DNA of 64,000 nt from an uncultured Thermanaerothrix sp. (GCF_938028735.1 NZ_CALIMF010000002.1:1-64000); one strand, 5' to 3'; positions 50,426 through 60,401 are shown, counted from the stretch's first letter. Notes: generated by a model not told the origin, from the letters alone. Numbers and translations are program-made.

Positions 50426-52144
50426 GAACCCCCCTTTTTCAGCGTTGATAATCTCACCCATCCATACTTCAAAAGGAGCCAATTTCAGGTATTGGTGAAG
50501 CACCCTTCCGACAACGGAGTGAGAGGAGAACAAACAGCGTACGCCCTTCCACTCGGTTGGCAGGCTCACCTCTTGAGGCTGCGCCGAGAAATTCAATCCC
50601 ACCAAACAGGTTTGCCCAGGCGCTGAACGCAGAAAAAGCAAATATTCTTCGGTTTCTTCGCCACTTAAGGGATGAAAATCACCGTGACGTAAGGCTGGAC
50701 ATTGACGCCGAAAATGGAGTAAATCGTGATAGAAACGGAGTAACGAATCACGCGCCTGCTCCTGATCGGCCACGTTGATCCCTTCGCGGTAATTCGGATT
50801 AACTGGTAGCCAGGGCTCTACATGGGCTGGACAGAAACCTGCATGAGGAGCATTACGCCACTGCATAGGCGTACGGCATTTATCCCGTCCATAGGCCGCC
50901 GCATGACGCGCCGCCTCTGTTGGAGAGGCGCCCAACAGGCGAATTTCCAATTCATAAGCCCGTAGCGCTAATGGGTCACGAAAGCGGGATATCTCGGTAA
51001 ACAAATAATCTGTCATGCCAATTTCTTCACCGTTGTACAGAAAGGGTGTTCCCTTGAGAGTCAACATTAGCGCCACCAGCACTCGCATCAGCCCCTCGTC
51101 ATTCACGCCATCCCCAAAAGCACTGCGCAAACGAGACGTATCGTGGTTTCCCAGGGTGTTGCACGGCCAAGCACCTGGCGGCAACGCCCCCAGACGTTCG
51201 CGCTGATTCTGGAGCACCCATTGGGGTGTGATGCGCCGCGTACGCATGAGCGGAAAGTTGAATACCAGATGCAACTCGTCTTGCCCGTTCCCGTAAAAGG
51301 CAATTTGTTCTGATTCTCCCACCAAGACCTTGTCCGGGAATTCATCCACCACCCCCCTTAACGTCCGCATTAAATCATGGACTTCGGGTAAATCCACCTG
51401 AAAACGCACCAAGTCATCAAAAAGCCGTCTGACCAGTTCCTGCTCCTCTTGGGTGCGCGCGTTCCGGAGCATAATATATAGATCATCAACCCCATAGTTC
51501 TTCCCATGGTCTGGCAGATAGGGGTCTTCGAAAATGGTGCCCACAGCATCTAGGCGAAAACCATCCACTCCCATGTCTAGCCAGTAGCGTACGACGTCAA
51601 ACATCACCTTCTTGACCTCAGGATTGCGCCAGTTCAAATCAGGCTGTTCCTTGAAGAAAAAATGATAGTAATACATTTGGGTGGTTGTATCCCATGTCCA
51701 GGCACTCCCACCAAAAGTAGAGTACCAATCATTCGGGGGACCACCATTTCGGCCCTCGCGCCAGATATACCAATCGCGATGCGGATTTTCCCGACTAGCA
51801 CGCGATTCTCTAAACCAGGGATGCTGATCAGACGTGTGGTTAAGCACCAGATCTAAAATGAGCCGCATATTACGACGCTTCACCTCGCGTAATAGGCGCC
51901 TGAAATCTTCTAAAGTGCCATACTCGGGCGCCACTCCGTAGTAGTCCGCAATATCATAACCACAGTCAATCTGTGGCGAGGGATAATGAGGAGACAGCCA
52001 GATCGCATCCACCCCTAACCATTGCAGATAATCCAAGGACTGAGTGATCCCCTCAATATCACCGATCCCATCCCCATTCCCATCCGCAAAACTACGGGGA
52101 TAGATTTGATAGAAAACTGCCTCTTGCCACCACGAAAATTGCAT
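50420..52144 (-). CDS. GH13 alpha-glucosidase / alpha-amylase family
   Basis: WWQEAVFYQIYPRSFADGNGDGIGDIEGI; MGVDGFRLDAVGTIFEDP; NTLGNHDTSRL. Confidence 0.93.
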   Translation of the reverse strand: MQFSWWQEAVFYQIYPRSFADGNGDGIGDIEGITQSLDYLQWLGVDAIWLSPHYPSPQIDCGYDIADYYGVAPEYGTLEDFRRLLREVKRRNMRLILDLVLNHTSDQHPWFRESRASRENPHRDWYIWREGRNGGPPNDWYSTFGGSAWTWDTTTQMYYYHFFFKEQPDLNWRNPEVKKVMFDVVRYWLDMGVDGFRLDAVGTIFEDPYLPDHGKNYGVDDLYIMLRNARTQEEQELVRRLFDDLVRFQVDLPEVHDLMRTLRGVVDEFPDKVLVGESEQIAFYGNGQDELHLVFNFPLMRTRRITPQWVLQNQRERLGALPPGAWPCNTLGNHDTSRLRSAFGDGVNDEGLMRVLVALMLTLKGTPFLYNGEEIGMTDYLFTEISRFRDPLALRAYELEIRLLGASPTEAARHAAAYGRDKCRTPMQWRNAPHAGFCPAHVEPWLPVNPNYREGINVADQEQARDSLLRFYHDLLHFRRQCPALRHGDFHPLSGEETEEYLLFLRSAPGQTCLVGLNFSAQPQEVSLPTEWKGVRCLFSSHSVVGRVLHQYLKLAPFEVWMGEIINAEKGGFS

Positions 52145-52211
52145 GGTTGTATCGCGCTCCCACCTTCGAAGATCGGGGTTGAAGGATTTACATAAAATAT
52201 ATTGTGTGGTT

Positions 52212-53501
52212 CTAAGAATGTGTTACAGCCGGTATCAGAACCTGGCCCACCACTCCCTGTTCACTCAAATCCACCAGCCGCACCTGGCTGATCTGATTCC
52301 ACAAGGGCGCGGGGGCAAATGCCTCCACATGCAAGTAATTATCACTCAGTCCTCGTAAGCGCCACCCCTGAGGACCAAGACCGTCCACGGCCTCCCAAAG
52401 CACTTGCACCTCTGCTCCCAGAAAGGCCCGGCGGAAACGCAAACTGGCTCGTGCCAAAACCTCACGCATACGACGACTGCGCTCTTTCTTCATGGCAGGG
52501 GGAACCTGGCCAGGTAACCGTGCTGCAGGAGTGCCAGGACGAGGGGAATAGGCAAAAACATGCCCCCCAGCAAACGCCATTGCTTCCACAAACTCCAGAC
52601 TAGCCTCAAATTCTGCCTCATCCTCACCCGGGAAACCCACAATAATATCCGTTGTCACCGCCAGACCGGGGATCGCTTGTCGCGCCTGCTCTAACAAGGC
52701 CGCATATCCTTCAGGGGTAATCTTGCGCGCCATGCGACGCAACGTTTGAGCACACCCTGATTGCAAAGGGAGATGCAAATGCCGACACAAGCGCGGATTC
52801 TCCCACAACCTAAAGAAAGCCTCATCAAGATCCCACGGCTCTAGCGAAGAAAGGCGCAAGCGTGGCACGTCTGTTTCTTTCAAGATGATTTGAATAAGAT
52901 GGCGTAGGTGGCGGGGCGGCCGCAAATCCTGCCCCCATGAACCCAGGTGCACTCCACTCAGGACGATTTCCTTTGCGCCGCCTGCCAAAGCTGCCTGCAC
53001 TTCACGCACCACGGCCTCGGCACTTTCACTACGCCCCTTTCCTCTGGCTATACGGGTAACACAGAAAGTACAGAAATTATCACACCCATCCTGAACCTTG
53101 ATGAAAGCTCGCGTCCGCCAGTGTGCACCAGGCAGGGGTTCACGGGTAATGGGTTCTAAATCATAAAGAGGCATCCCGGTCAGATCGGCAACCAAGCGCA
53201 TTTTTTCAGCATTGGGCACCACCCGACTCACCCGCGGCAACGCAGCTGCTTGCACAGGTTCCAGCGTGGCCCAACAGCCAGTCACAATGATCTGCCCAGC
53301 CCCTTGGCGAGCCGCCTGGCGGATCTTTTGGCGCGAATCTGAAGCTGCTTCGGCAGTAACGGCACATGTATTGATAACTACTATATCCGCTTGGGCTGCT
53401 GAGGCTACGATCTCATGCCCTCCGACCCGGAAGTTGGCAGCCAGTTTTTCAATCTCACTTTGATTGAGCCGACATCCAACGGTATCTAAATAGACTCGCA
53501 T
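52212..53501 (-). CDS. mtaB: MiaB/MtaB-like tRNA methylthiotransferase
   Basis: VYLDTVGCRLNQSEIE; VQDGCDNFCTFCVTRIARGKGRS (radical SAM CxxxCxxC). Confidence 0.9.
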   Translation of the reverse strand: MRVYLDTVGCRLNQSEIEKLAANFRVGGHEIVASAAQADIVVINTCAVTAEAASDSRQKIRQAARQGAGQIIVTGCWATLEPVQAAALPRVSRVVPNAEKMRLVADLTGMPLYDLEPITREPLPGAHWRTRAFIKVQDGCDNFCTFCVTRIARGKGRSESAEAVVREVQAALAGGAKEIVLSGVHLGSWGQDLRPPRHLRHLIQIILKETDVPRLRLSSLEPWDLDEAFFRLWENPRLCRHLHLPLQSGCAQTLRRMARKITPEGYAALLEQARQAIPGLAVTTDIIVGFPGEDEAEFEASLEFVEAMAFAGGHVFAYSPRPGTPAARLPGQVPPAMKKERSRRMREVLARASLRFRRAFLGAEVQVLWEAVDGLGPQGWRLRGLSDNYLHVEAFAPAPLWNQISQVRLVDLSEQGVVGQVLIPAVTHS

Positions 53502-53510
53502 CTCGTTCCA

Positions 53511-54140
53511 TTAAGGCTTGAGCACATAAAAGTTATCAAAAACCACCTCAACGCCAGTTTCATCAAAGGTGCCTGCAAATACACCTACATCGCCTGAATT
53601 ATACCGATGATCTTCGATTTCAAGAAGTTTCTGCCGATCCACGTAGAGCGCAAGCGAAGAACCCACACAATCGGCTCTGAGCAAGTAGGTGCTCAATCCA
53701 CGATCTACACTCGCCACATAAGTTAGACCAGAGTCTGTAAGGATGTGATAGCCGTCTCCATCCACTGCCACAATTCCTGTATAGCCATCACTACTAACCA
53801 CGAAGGCATAAAATTGATCGGGGCCCTGATAGCGACAAATCAACCCGAAGTCATTATTAGGTGGTCCTCCAACCACCCGTGCTTCCACCGCAAGGATGGC
53901 ATCTTTAATCTCCAGACCCGCCAATGACCAGTAATCGTAGTGCGGCTCTCCGATAAGAAAGCGCAGTCCGCCTCCCTGATATGCAATTTGAGTTTGACCG
54001 CCATCCCACTGAGACCAGCCACTCCGCGGGTTCGAAAAGTCGTCATAGAATAAAAGATTGTTTTGGGAGACGGAGACATCCGTTGAGGTCAATAGCCAAC
54101 TACACCCCCCAAGACACGACAAAACCAGCACCGAGACCAA
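53511..54140 (-). CDS. Lipoprotein with LamG/DUF1080-like domain
   Basis: VLVLSCLGGC lipobox after an in-frame TTG (54140), just past the stop of the upstream TPR gene; YDDFSNPRSGWSQWDGG. Same fold type as the 7561 lipoprotein. Confidence 0.6.
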   Translation of the reverse strand: MVSVLVLSCLGGCSWLLTSTDVSVSQNNLLFYDDFSNPRSGWSQWDGGQTQIAYQGGGLRFLIGEPHYDYWSLAGLEIKDAILAVEARVVGGPPNNDFGLICRYQGPDQFYAFVVSSDGYTGIVAVDGDGYHILTDSGLTYVASVDRGLSTYLLRADCVGSSLALYVDRQKLLEIEDHRYNSGDVGVFAGTFDETGVEVVFDNFYVLKP

Positions 54141-54144
54141 GACT

Positions 54145-55626
54145 CTACCGCTGAGGAAAATACTGCTCCAGCAGTCGCTGAGCCTGCAAGACCAATTCCG
54201 AATTGTTAGATTGTGAAACCACTTGAAGCAAAGCCTCATGAGCACTCTCCCACTCGCGTTGCCATAGCCAGATCTGCGCCTGATGCAACAATGCTGGCAT
54301 ATAATGCGTATCCTTGATGAGAGCCTGTTGCAAGAATCGTTCCCCTTGAACCACATCGCCGTTCAGAAAGGTAATCCACCCCATTAAGTCAAGTGTTTCG
54401 GGATCATCGGGCTCCAACTCCAATGCCTTTCGAGCCGCCGGGAGAGCGTATGTTTCTAGGTCCAGTCCATAGGCCAACGCAAAGCGCGCATAATAGCGCC
54501 AGACAAGAGCATCTTGAGGGGCCAAAGCCACAGCCCAGTCGTAATAATTCACGGCCAATGCTACATCTCCCATTGCCGCGTAAGTCTCTGCCATCTCCAT
54601 CTGCCAGCGTGGGTCCTCCGGAAACTGACGAGCCAGTGCCTGATAAAAAGGGAGCGCTCGCTCGGGTTGCCCAGCACGGCGCCAATACAATCCCCAAGCG
54701 GCTCGAACCGCAGCCGCATCAGGCGCTAATCTATAAGCCATTTCCAATTCCTCCAGACCACTTTGCCCCAATTGCTGGCGGGCTTCACTCAGCAATACCC
54801 ATCCCTCAGCATACTCGGGGGCTTGTACGACAACCTGTTCAAAAGCCTCCCGCGCCAAGTCCCACTCACTCGATTGGCCCAGCACCTGACCAACACGCAT
54901 CAATGCCGCCACATCCCCCGGCTGGTGGGCAGCACTTGTAAGCGCTTCCCCAAGAGCCTGATAGACACTGTGGCTCTGTCCGCTAATTGTGCTCACTTTC
55001 TGAAAACAATCCAGTGCCAGAGCGGGATCACGCGACGCAAAAAGGAGAATCGCTAACTGTAATGCTTTTGGGTCATCTGGGAATTGTTCCAGCCAAACAC
55101 GCACAGCCTGACGTGCCAGGTCCAGATTAATCCGGCGCAGATGCGTGACAAGTTCCACTCGTTCCGGCGAGGACACATGAGCATCGCGCATGAGGGCGAG
55201 CCATATATCGGCAGCCGCTGCCAAATCACCTGTCTGAAAATAGGCCTCGGCCAAATTGCGTTGCTCCATGGGCAAAAGCGACTCATAAGCCGAGAGTTGC
55301 TCCAGGGCTCGAATGACTGTAGGATAATCCGCCGCCTCGTAAGCAAGGCTGGCGATGCCGCGCCAGATCTTAGGATAGTCTGGTAGATACTCTGCAGCCC
55401 GAAGCCATAGGGTCAGAGCCTGGGGTTTATCCTCGTGCAGCCGTGCCAAACGTCCTTCCATTACCAGAGTGTCTGCCGCCCAAGGACGAGGCCACAAGTT
55501 GAGCCAGAGGGTGACCAGAAAAAGAAAAAAATAGATCCCTTCTTCGATCCAAGAGGCGTAACGCTTCCAGGCCCGCCGGAGCCAAGTTGCCTTCCACCAA
55601 TTTAACGAGGGACGCCCGCTGGTCAT
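54145..55626 (-). CDS. TPR-repeat protein
   Basis: N-terminal TM then repeated ALxLxPDDPxxL-type helices. Confidence 0.85.
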   Translation of the reverse strand: MTSGRPSLNWWKATWLRRAWKRYASWIEEGIYFFLFLVTLWLNLWPRPWAADTLVMEGRLARLHEDKPQALTLWLRAAEYLPDYPKIWRGIASLAYEAADYPTVIRALEQLSAYESLLPMEQRNLAEAYFQTGDLAAAADIWLALMRDAHVSSPERVELVTHLRRINLDLARQAVRVWLEQFPDDPKALQLAILLFASRDPALALDCFQKVSTISGQSHSVYQALGEALTSAAHQPGDVAALMRVGQVLGQSSEWDLAREAFEQVVVQAPEYAEGWVLLSEARQQLGQSGLEELEMAYRLAPDAAAVRAAWGLYWRRAGQPERALPFYQALARQFPEDPRWQMEMAETYAAMGDVALAVNYYDWAVALAPQDALVWRYYARFALAYGLDLETYALPAARKALELEPDDPETLDLMGWITFLNGDVVQGERFLQQALIKDTHYMPALLHQAQIWLWQREWESAHEALLQVVSQSNNSELVLQAQRLLEQYFPQR

Positions 55627-55681
55627 ATTGACATTATAATCAACCTAATTCGATCTAGGTGCCTTATAAGGAAACAAGATA

Positions 55682-56149
55682 ATGGCTCGAGATCCGATCC
55701 CAACGTGGTTCTTCGTTGTAGTGATCGTCCGTCAGGGCGAGCAGTTTCTTCTTATTCAGGAAAGCCGCCATGGGCAAACTTGGTATTTTCCGGCCGGCCG
55801 CGTTGAACCCGGCGAGACAATTTTAGAGGCCGCCTACCGCGAAACTCTTGAGGAATCTGGTATCCCCATTGAACTGGATGGCCTTTTGCGTATTGAGTAT
55901 ACTTCCCTGCCCGTGGGAGCGGTGCGAATGCGCTTTTTCTTTCTGGCGCATCCAGCCACGCCTGCGCCCCCTAAATCTCAACCCGACGCAGAATCACTAC
56001 AAGCCCGGTGGATCACCCTGGAACAGCTTTATCAATACCCCCTCCGTAGTCCAGAAGTCCAAAAGATCCTGGAATCCATTGCTTCGGGTGCACCTGCCTA
56101 CCCGCTCTCGCTGCTTACCAGCCAAAGAACCCCCCATCCGCCCCTTTGA
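55682..56149 (+). CDS. NUDIX hydrolase
   Basis: GRVEPGETILEAAYRETLEESGI Nudix box. Confidence 0.93.
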   Translation: MARDPIPTWFFVVVIVRQGEQFLLIQESRHGQTWYFPAGRVEPGETILEAAYRETLEESGIPIELDGLLRIEYTSLPVGAVRMRFFFLAHPATPAPPKSQPDAESLQARWITLEQLYQYPLRSPEVQKILESIASGAPAYPLSLLTSQRTPHPPL

Positions 56150-56192
56150 TACACAAGCCCCTTATTTTATGAAGCGGGGTTAAAATAACTTG

Positions 56193-56265
56193 AGCCACCG
56201 AAGGGAATCGAACCCTTGACCCGCCGCTTACGAAGCGGCTGCTCTGCCGGCTGAGCTACGGTGGC
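56193..56265 (-). tRNA. tRNA-Thr (anticodon CGT)
   Basis: GCCACCG-TA-GCTCAGCCGGCAGAGC-A-GCCGC-TTCGTAA-GCGGC-GGGTC-AAGGG-TTCGATT-CCCTT-CGGTGGC-T cloverleaf; no encoded CCA. Confidence 0.95.
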
Positions 56266-56313
56266 GCAAAGAAAATTATATCTCAGGATTGAAGGTTTCG
56301 ACAAGGTTGATCT

Positions 56314-57597
56314 ATGTTGAACGTGGCCATGATTTCTTTCCACACTTGCCCCCTGGCAACACTTGGCGGCAAAGATACCGGGGGAATGAACGTCTATGTA
56401 GCCGAACTTACCCGCCACCTGGGGCAAATGGGTATCCACGTGGACGTTTTCACACGCTCCCAGGACGAGCATGTGCCTCACGTACTACACAACCTAGGCT
56501 ATGGAAATCGCGTTGTTCACGTGCCTGCTGGACCAGAAAAACCCCTTCCAAAATCGGAACTTTATACCTACCTCGACGAGTTTAGCCGTGGTGTTTCGGA
56601 ATTCGCCCAGAATAAACATATTCATTACCATCTTGTACACAGCCACTACTGGCTTTCGGGCCTAGTAGCCGAAAGGTTGAAACGTGAATGGAACGTTCCT
56701 GTCGTCCATATGTTTCATACCCTCGGAGTTATGAAAAACCGGGTAGCCCGTTCACCATCAGAACATGAACCCCCGGTCCGACTGGAGAAGGAGACTCACT
56801 TAGTGCAAACCGTGGACCATATAGTTGCCGCCACCCCCGCCGAAAAAGCGCAGTTGGAATTTCTGTATCATACAGACTCCCGAAAGATCTCCATCATCCC
56901 ACCGGGTGTGGATGTTGGGCGCTTCTATCCCATTCCCAAGGACGAAGCCCGCGCGTTTGTGGGAGTACCTGATGAAGCACGCATGATCCTGTTTGTGGGG
57001 CGCATCGAACCTTTGAAAGGAATTGAAACCCTGATCCGCGCTCTGCGCCTAATCCAAGATACTGGACGCCTGGCGTGTTGCCCCCATTACTTGGCGATTA
57101 TCGGAGGAAATCCTCCAACGGGTGCTGAGCAGATGGACTCCGAAATGACACGTTTGCAACGGTTAGCCAAACAACTCGGGGTTAAAGACGTGGTGCTCTT
57201 CCTCGGCAAACAGGCACAGGAATCATTGCCGTATTATTACTCTGCTGCTGATGTCCTAGTACTCCCATCTCACTATGAATCCTTTGGCATGGTAGCTCTT
57301 GAAGCCATGGCTTGCGGCACCCCCGTCATCGCCTCACAGGTGGGTGGTTTGCCTTTCCTGGTCCGGGATGGGGTAACCGGCTTCGTTATACCTGATGGGG
57401 AGCCCGCCATACTTGCTGACCGTCTAACTCAGTTGATTTTGGATAGCAACCTGCGCGAACAAATGGGAAAACGCGCCGTTGAACATGCACAACCATATGC
57501 CTGGACTAAAATTGTCCGGCAAATCGTCCGGCTTTACGAGCGCTTGCTCACCCTTCAGACCGCCCCACCAGGCCTCGTGGCAGCGACTCCCCTCTAA
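56314..57597 (+). CDS. GT4 glycosyltransferase (sucrose-phosphate synthase/MshA-like)
   Basis: GGKDTGGMNVYVAELTRHLG; HSHYWLSG; PPGVDVGRFYP; LPSHYESFGMVALEAMACGTPVIAS. Confidence 0.92.
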   Translation: MLNVAMISFHTCPLATLGGKDTGGMNVYVAELTRHLGQMGIHVDVFTRSQDEHVPHVLHNLGYGNRVVHVPAGPEKPLPKSELYTYLDEFSRGVSEFAQNKHIHYHLVHSHYWLSGLVAERLKREWNVPVVHMFHTLGVMKNRVARSPSEHEPPVRLEKETHLVQTVDHIVAATPAEKAQLEFLYHTDSRKISIIPPGVDVGRFYPIPKDEARAFVGVPDEARMILFVGRIEPLKGIETLIRALRLIQDTGRLACCPHYLAIIGGNPPTGAEQMDSEMTRLQRLAKQLGVKDVVLFLGKQAQESLPYYYSAADVLVLPSHYESFGMVALEAMACGTPVIASQVGGLPFLVRDGVTGFVIPDGEPAILADRLTQLILDSNLREQMGKRAVEHAQPYAWTKIVRQIVRLYERLLTLQTAPPGLVAATPL

Positions 57598-58484
57598 AGG
57601 GGTCTACCCAGAAACACCGAGAGCGCTTGCAAGGCCCAGAACCACCCCCACAGCGCAGCCCATAGGCGCTGGGTACGCTCCTTGCTCAGCGTAATCATCC
57701 ACACCAGAATGAGCACCAACGCTGCCAGGGCCACGTAACCCGAAACTACCAAGGTCGAGTTAAGCAGCGGCCATGCCGGGGCCAGCAGCTGCTGTGAAGT
57801 GATCCAAAGCCGCGCAACGGCGGCCAGGAACATGCTGAGAACAAAGAACTTAATCCCGATGGGAAACACCGATTTCCACAGAATAGCGCTGACCAAACCA
57901 ATGACAACCAAGAGCAAGAGAACAGTAGGTCCCGGTATTTGTGCCCCCCCAATTTTTTCACTAAGTAATATCACAAACCACATCACACTCCCGCCGGCCA
58001 GCCCTAGCCAGCCTCGTGCGATTTCCGAGTGGGTCTGCAAGATGGCATGATTAAGCAACACTACTCCCAAACCCAGCAGAGAAACCAAGTAAACCAGCAA
58101 GCCTGACATTCCCCAGAATCCTTGTATGGGAGCGGCAAGCATGTGCATCAACAATGTTAGCAACACGAGCGCCGCCATTGGGATCAGGCCATCCCAGAAC
58201 TTGCTAGAAAGGTCACGAGTTATACCCATCTGGCTTATTCTTAATATCCTGGGTAGGGGCCTTAAGTTTGGGTACACTGTTTGCGCTGAAATTCCAGTGG
58301 TAATTGAAGTGGATTCGGCCAGATCAGCAGTAGCCGCTACTCCTTCTCTTTGTTGCTTGGATTTGGGAGTGGCTTTCGCACCTTCTTCGAGAGTTGAGCC
58401 TGTGATCTGTGTACTGGACTTTCGATTCTTTCGTTTCACGTTACTCCCACCCCGTATCCCAACATTCGGCAGTTTTGGCAACAA
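57594..58484 (-). CDS. Multi-pass membrane protein of unknown function
   Basis: Charged/Ser-rich N-terminus then about 8 hydrophobic segments. Confidence 0.65.
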   Translation of the reverse strand: MLPKLPNVGIRGGSNVKRKNRKSSTQITGSTLEEGAKATPKSKQQREGVAATADLAESTSITTGISAQTVYPNLRPLPRILRISQMGITRDLSSKFWDGLIPMAALVLLTLLMHMLAAPIQGFWGMSGLLVYLVSLLGLGVVLLNHAILQTHSEIARGWLGLAGGSVMWFVILLSEKIGGAQIPGPTVLLLLVVIGLVSAILWKSVFPIGIKFFVLSMFLAAVARLWITSQQLLAPAWPLLNSTLVVSGYVALAALVLILVWMITLSKERTQRLWAALWGWFWALQALSVFLGRPL

Positions 58485-58570
58485 CGAACATTCAAATCTC
58501 TGTGCTTTATCTTAATCCCCACCGCCTCTCTCGTCAATTCTGCACGCCTAACAGTTACTTTTCAAATTTT

Positions 58571-59245
58571 TCATGGGTAAGATGGATTGTCCAAGCGGAA
58601 ACCATAGCCCCGTACGGTTACCAAATAGGGGTACTCATCACTGGCCGCTAAACGATCTCTCAACCGTCGTACCAGGGCATCTAAGGCTTGATCGGATACG
58701 CCCAGCGCCTGCTCATTGCCCCACACTGCAGAAATGATCTGCTGTCGTGATACCGCCTCTCCTTGATGCTCATAGAGAAGTTCTAAAAGGCGAAATTGAG
58801 GAACAGACAGAGGGGGTAGAACTTCCCGCCCCGCAACCCAAACCCGATGCGACTGCCTGTCTAAAAACAGACGCCGCCGCCAAGGTTCAGGTTCTCTCTC
58901 CGCAGGCGTAGGCAACGGCTCTAATAACGGAAGGGTGGCATCGGACGCCAAGAACACAAAGTGTTGCACCAACGCGATTTGGATCAAATCCCCATCCTCT
59001 AACCACACCTCTTCTTCAATGCGCTGACCATTGCGAAAGGTTCCGTTCTTGCTCCCCAAGTCCTCAAGAAGCACGCCCTCCTTATCTGGTACCAGACGCG
59101 CATGGTAACGCGAAACCTGACGATCTGGGATTACCACTTCACACTGCGCATCACGGCCAATGGTCAATACCCGATCAACAGCCCAGCGCTGCCCATTCAG
59201 TGGGCCGGTCTGACCAACAAGTAATGGGAACTCTTTATCTTGCAT
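58571..59245 (-). CDS. FHA domain - OmpR-type winged-helix transcriptional regulator
   Basis: LTIGRDAQCEVVIPDRQVSRYHARLV...LEDLGSKNGTFRNGQRI (FHA); PQFRLLELLYEHQGEAVSRQQIISAVWGNE...LVRRLRDRL...VRGYGFRLDN (wHTH). Confidence 0.9.
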   Translation of the reverse strand: MQDKEFPLLVGQTGPLNGQRWAVDRVLTIGRDAQCEVVIPDRQVSRYHARLVPDKEGVLLEDLGSKNGTFRNGQRIEEEVWLEDGDLIQIALVQHFVFLASDATLPLLEPLPTPAEREPEPWRRRLFLDRQSHRVWVAGREVLPPLSVPQFRLLELLYEHQGEAVSRQQIISAVWGNEQALGVSDQALDALVRRLRDRLAASDEYPYLVTVRGYGFRLDNPSYP

Positions 59246-59304
59246 GTTCCTTAAATTTAGCCTCCCTGGCTCAAAAGTTGCTCCAAACAGTCCGCCGACC
59301 CTCA

Positions 59305-59317
59305 GTTATAATATAAC
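59305..59317. promoter_or_regulatory. Palindromic, potentially bidirectional -10 element
   Basis: GTTATA-A-TATAAC in the divergent intergenic region; contains TATAAT on +. Confidence 0.4.
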
Positions 59318-59348
59318 AGAAAATGACTGTGGAAGGTACGCTCTTTTC

Positions 59349-59382
59349 GGCTGGCATTTACGCCGTTATTCAGATGCCAGCC
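59349..59382 (+). promoter_or_regulatory. Hairpin in the 5' region of the Ser/Thr kinase gene
   Basis: GGCTGGCAT (59349-59357) - N16 - ATGCCAGCC (59374-59382), perfect 9-bp arms, no T tract. Confidence 0.5.
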
Positions 59383-59411
59383 CCTGTTAGTCATGCCAGG
59401 CAATTGTTCCT

Positions 59412-60401
59412 ATGCCCTTGCCCTTAAGATCTGGGAGCATTCTGCGGAATCGTTACCGCATTCGCCGCATCATTGGCCATGGTGGAATGGGGAATATTTA
59501 CCTGGCCGATGATCTGCGCCTGGAAGGACGTCAATGCGCGCTTAAGGAAGTCGAATACGACCGTTCTCTGCCTCCAGAGTTACTCAAAGAAGCCCGAGAG
59601 CAATTCTTCCGTGAGGCTACCGTTCTGGCTCGGCTAGATCACCCCAACCTGCCTAAGGTTTCAGACTTTTTTTCGATTGAAGAGCGCGACTATCTCGTCA
59701 TGGACTACATTCCAGGCAAGGATCTGCGCACTTTGATGCTGGAAGCCAAAGCCCGGCGCGAGTTCTTGCCTGAAAGCGATGTTTTGAACTGGGCCAATCA
59801 ACTGGCTGATGCCCTGATTTATTTGCACAGCCAGACTCCTCCCATTCTGCATCGGGATATCAAGCCCAGTAACCTCAAAATCACACCCAGCGGATTACTC
59901 AAGTTGGTGGATTTTGGCCTGGTCAAGATGCTAGCTCCTGGGGAGGTCACTATCACGATCTTACAGGGCCAGGGCACTGCCCTCTATACTCCCCTTGAAC
60001 AATACGGAGGCGATGGCGGGCATACGGATGTGCGCAGTGATATTTATGCTTTTGGCGCTACACTCTACCACTTGCTCACTAACACCCCACCGGCGGATGC
60101 CAAAGAACGTTTTCTCAATCCAGATGCCTTGATCCCCCCTCGTCAGATTAATCCTAGCATCAGCCCCCGTACCGAACGAGCCATTCTGTGGGCCATGGGA
60201 TTACATCCTAGTGAGCGCCCAGAGAGCGTAGAACTATTCCGCCAGAGTCTAATCGGTGAGCGACCAACTTACCCGCGCCCCCTCCCCAAGCAACCCCGAT
60301 ACCCCAAGTGGTACTTTCTGGCGCTCCCTACCGAGCGTTTTCTGCTCTACACTGCCATTGCAATGTCTCTATTGGGACTGATTATCACTCTGATTCGTTG
60401 A
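59412..60401 (+). CDS. Ser/Thr protein kinase (PknB-like) with C-terminal TM
   Basis: [38 protein letters not shown]-terminal [20 protein letters not shown]. Confidence 0.93.
   Translation: MPLPLRSGSILRNRYRIRRIIGHGGMGNIYLADDLRLEGRQCALKEVEYDRSLPPELLKEAREQFFREATVLARLDHPNLPKVSDFFSIEERDYLVMDYIPGKDLRTLMLEAKARREFLPESDVLNWANQLADALIYLHSQTPPILHRDIKPSNLKITPSGLLKLVDFGLVKMLAPGEVTITILQGQGTALYTPLEQYGGDGGHTDVRSDIYAFGATLYHLLTNTPPADAKERFLNPDALIPPRQINPSISPRTERAILWAMGLHPSERPESVELFRQSLIGERPTYPRPLPKQPRYPKWYFLALPTERFLLYTAIAMSLLGLIITLIR

Noticed and set aside
54393-54941. 182-aa plus-strand Pro-rich ORF
   Set aside because: Antisense to the TPR gene; composition is what a TPR complementary strand gives.
56157-56178. 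AGCCCC...GGGGTT as a terminator after the NUDIX gene
   Set aside because: Short stem with a 14-nt loop and only a weak A/T-rich tail; not convincing.
56193-56265. tRNA-Thr as an integration site for a mobile element
   Set aside because: No integrase or attachment-site repeat of the tRNA 3' end found in the flanks; neighbouring genes are ordinary.
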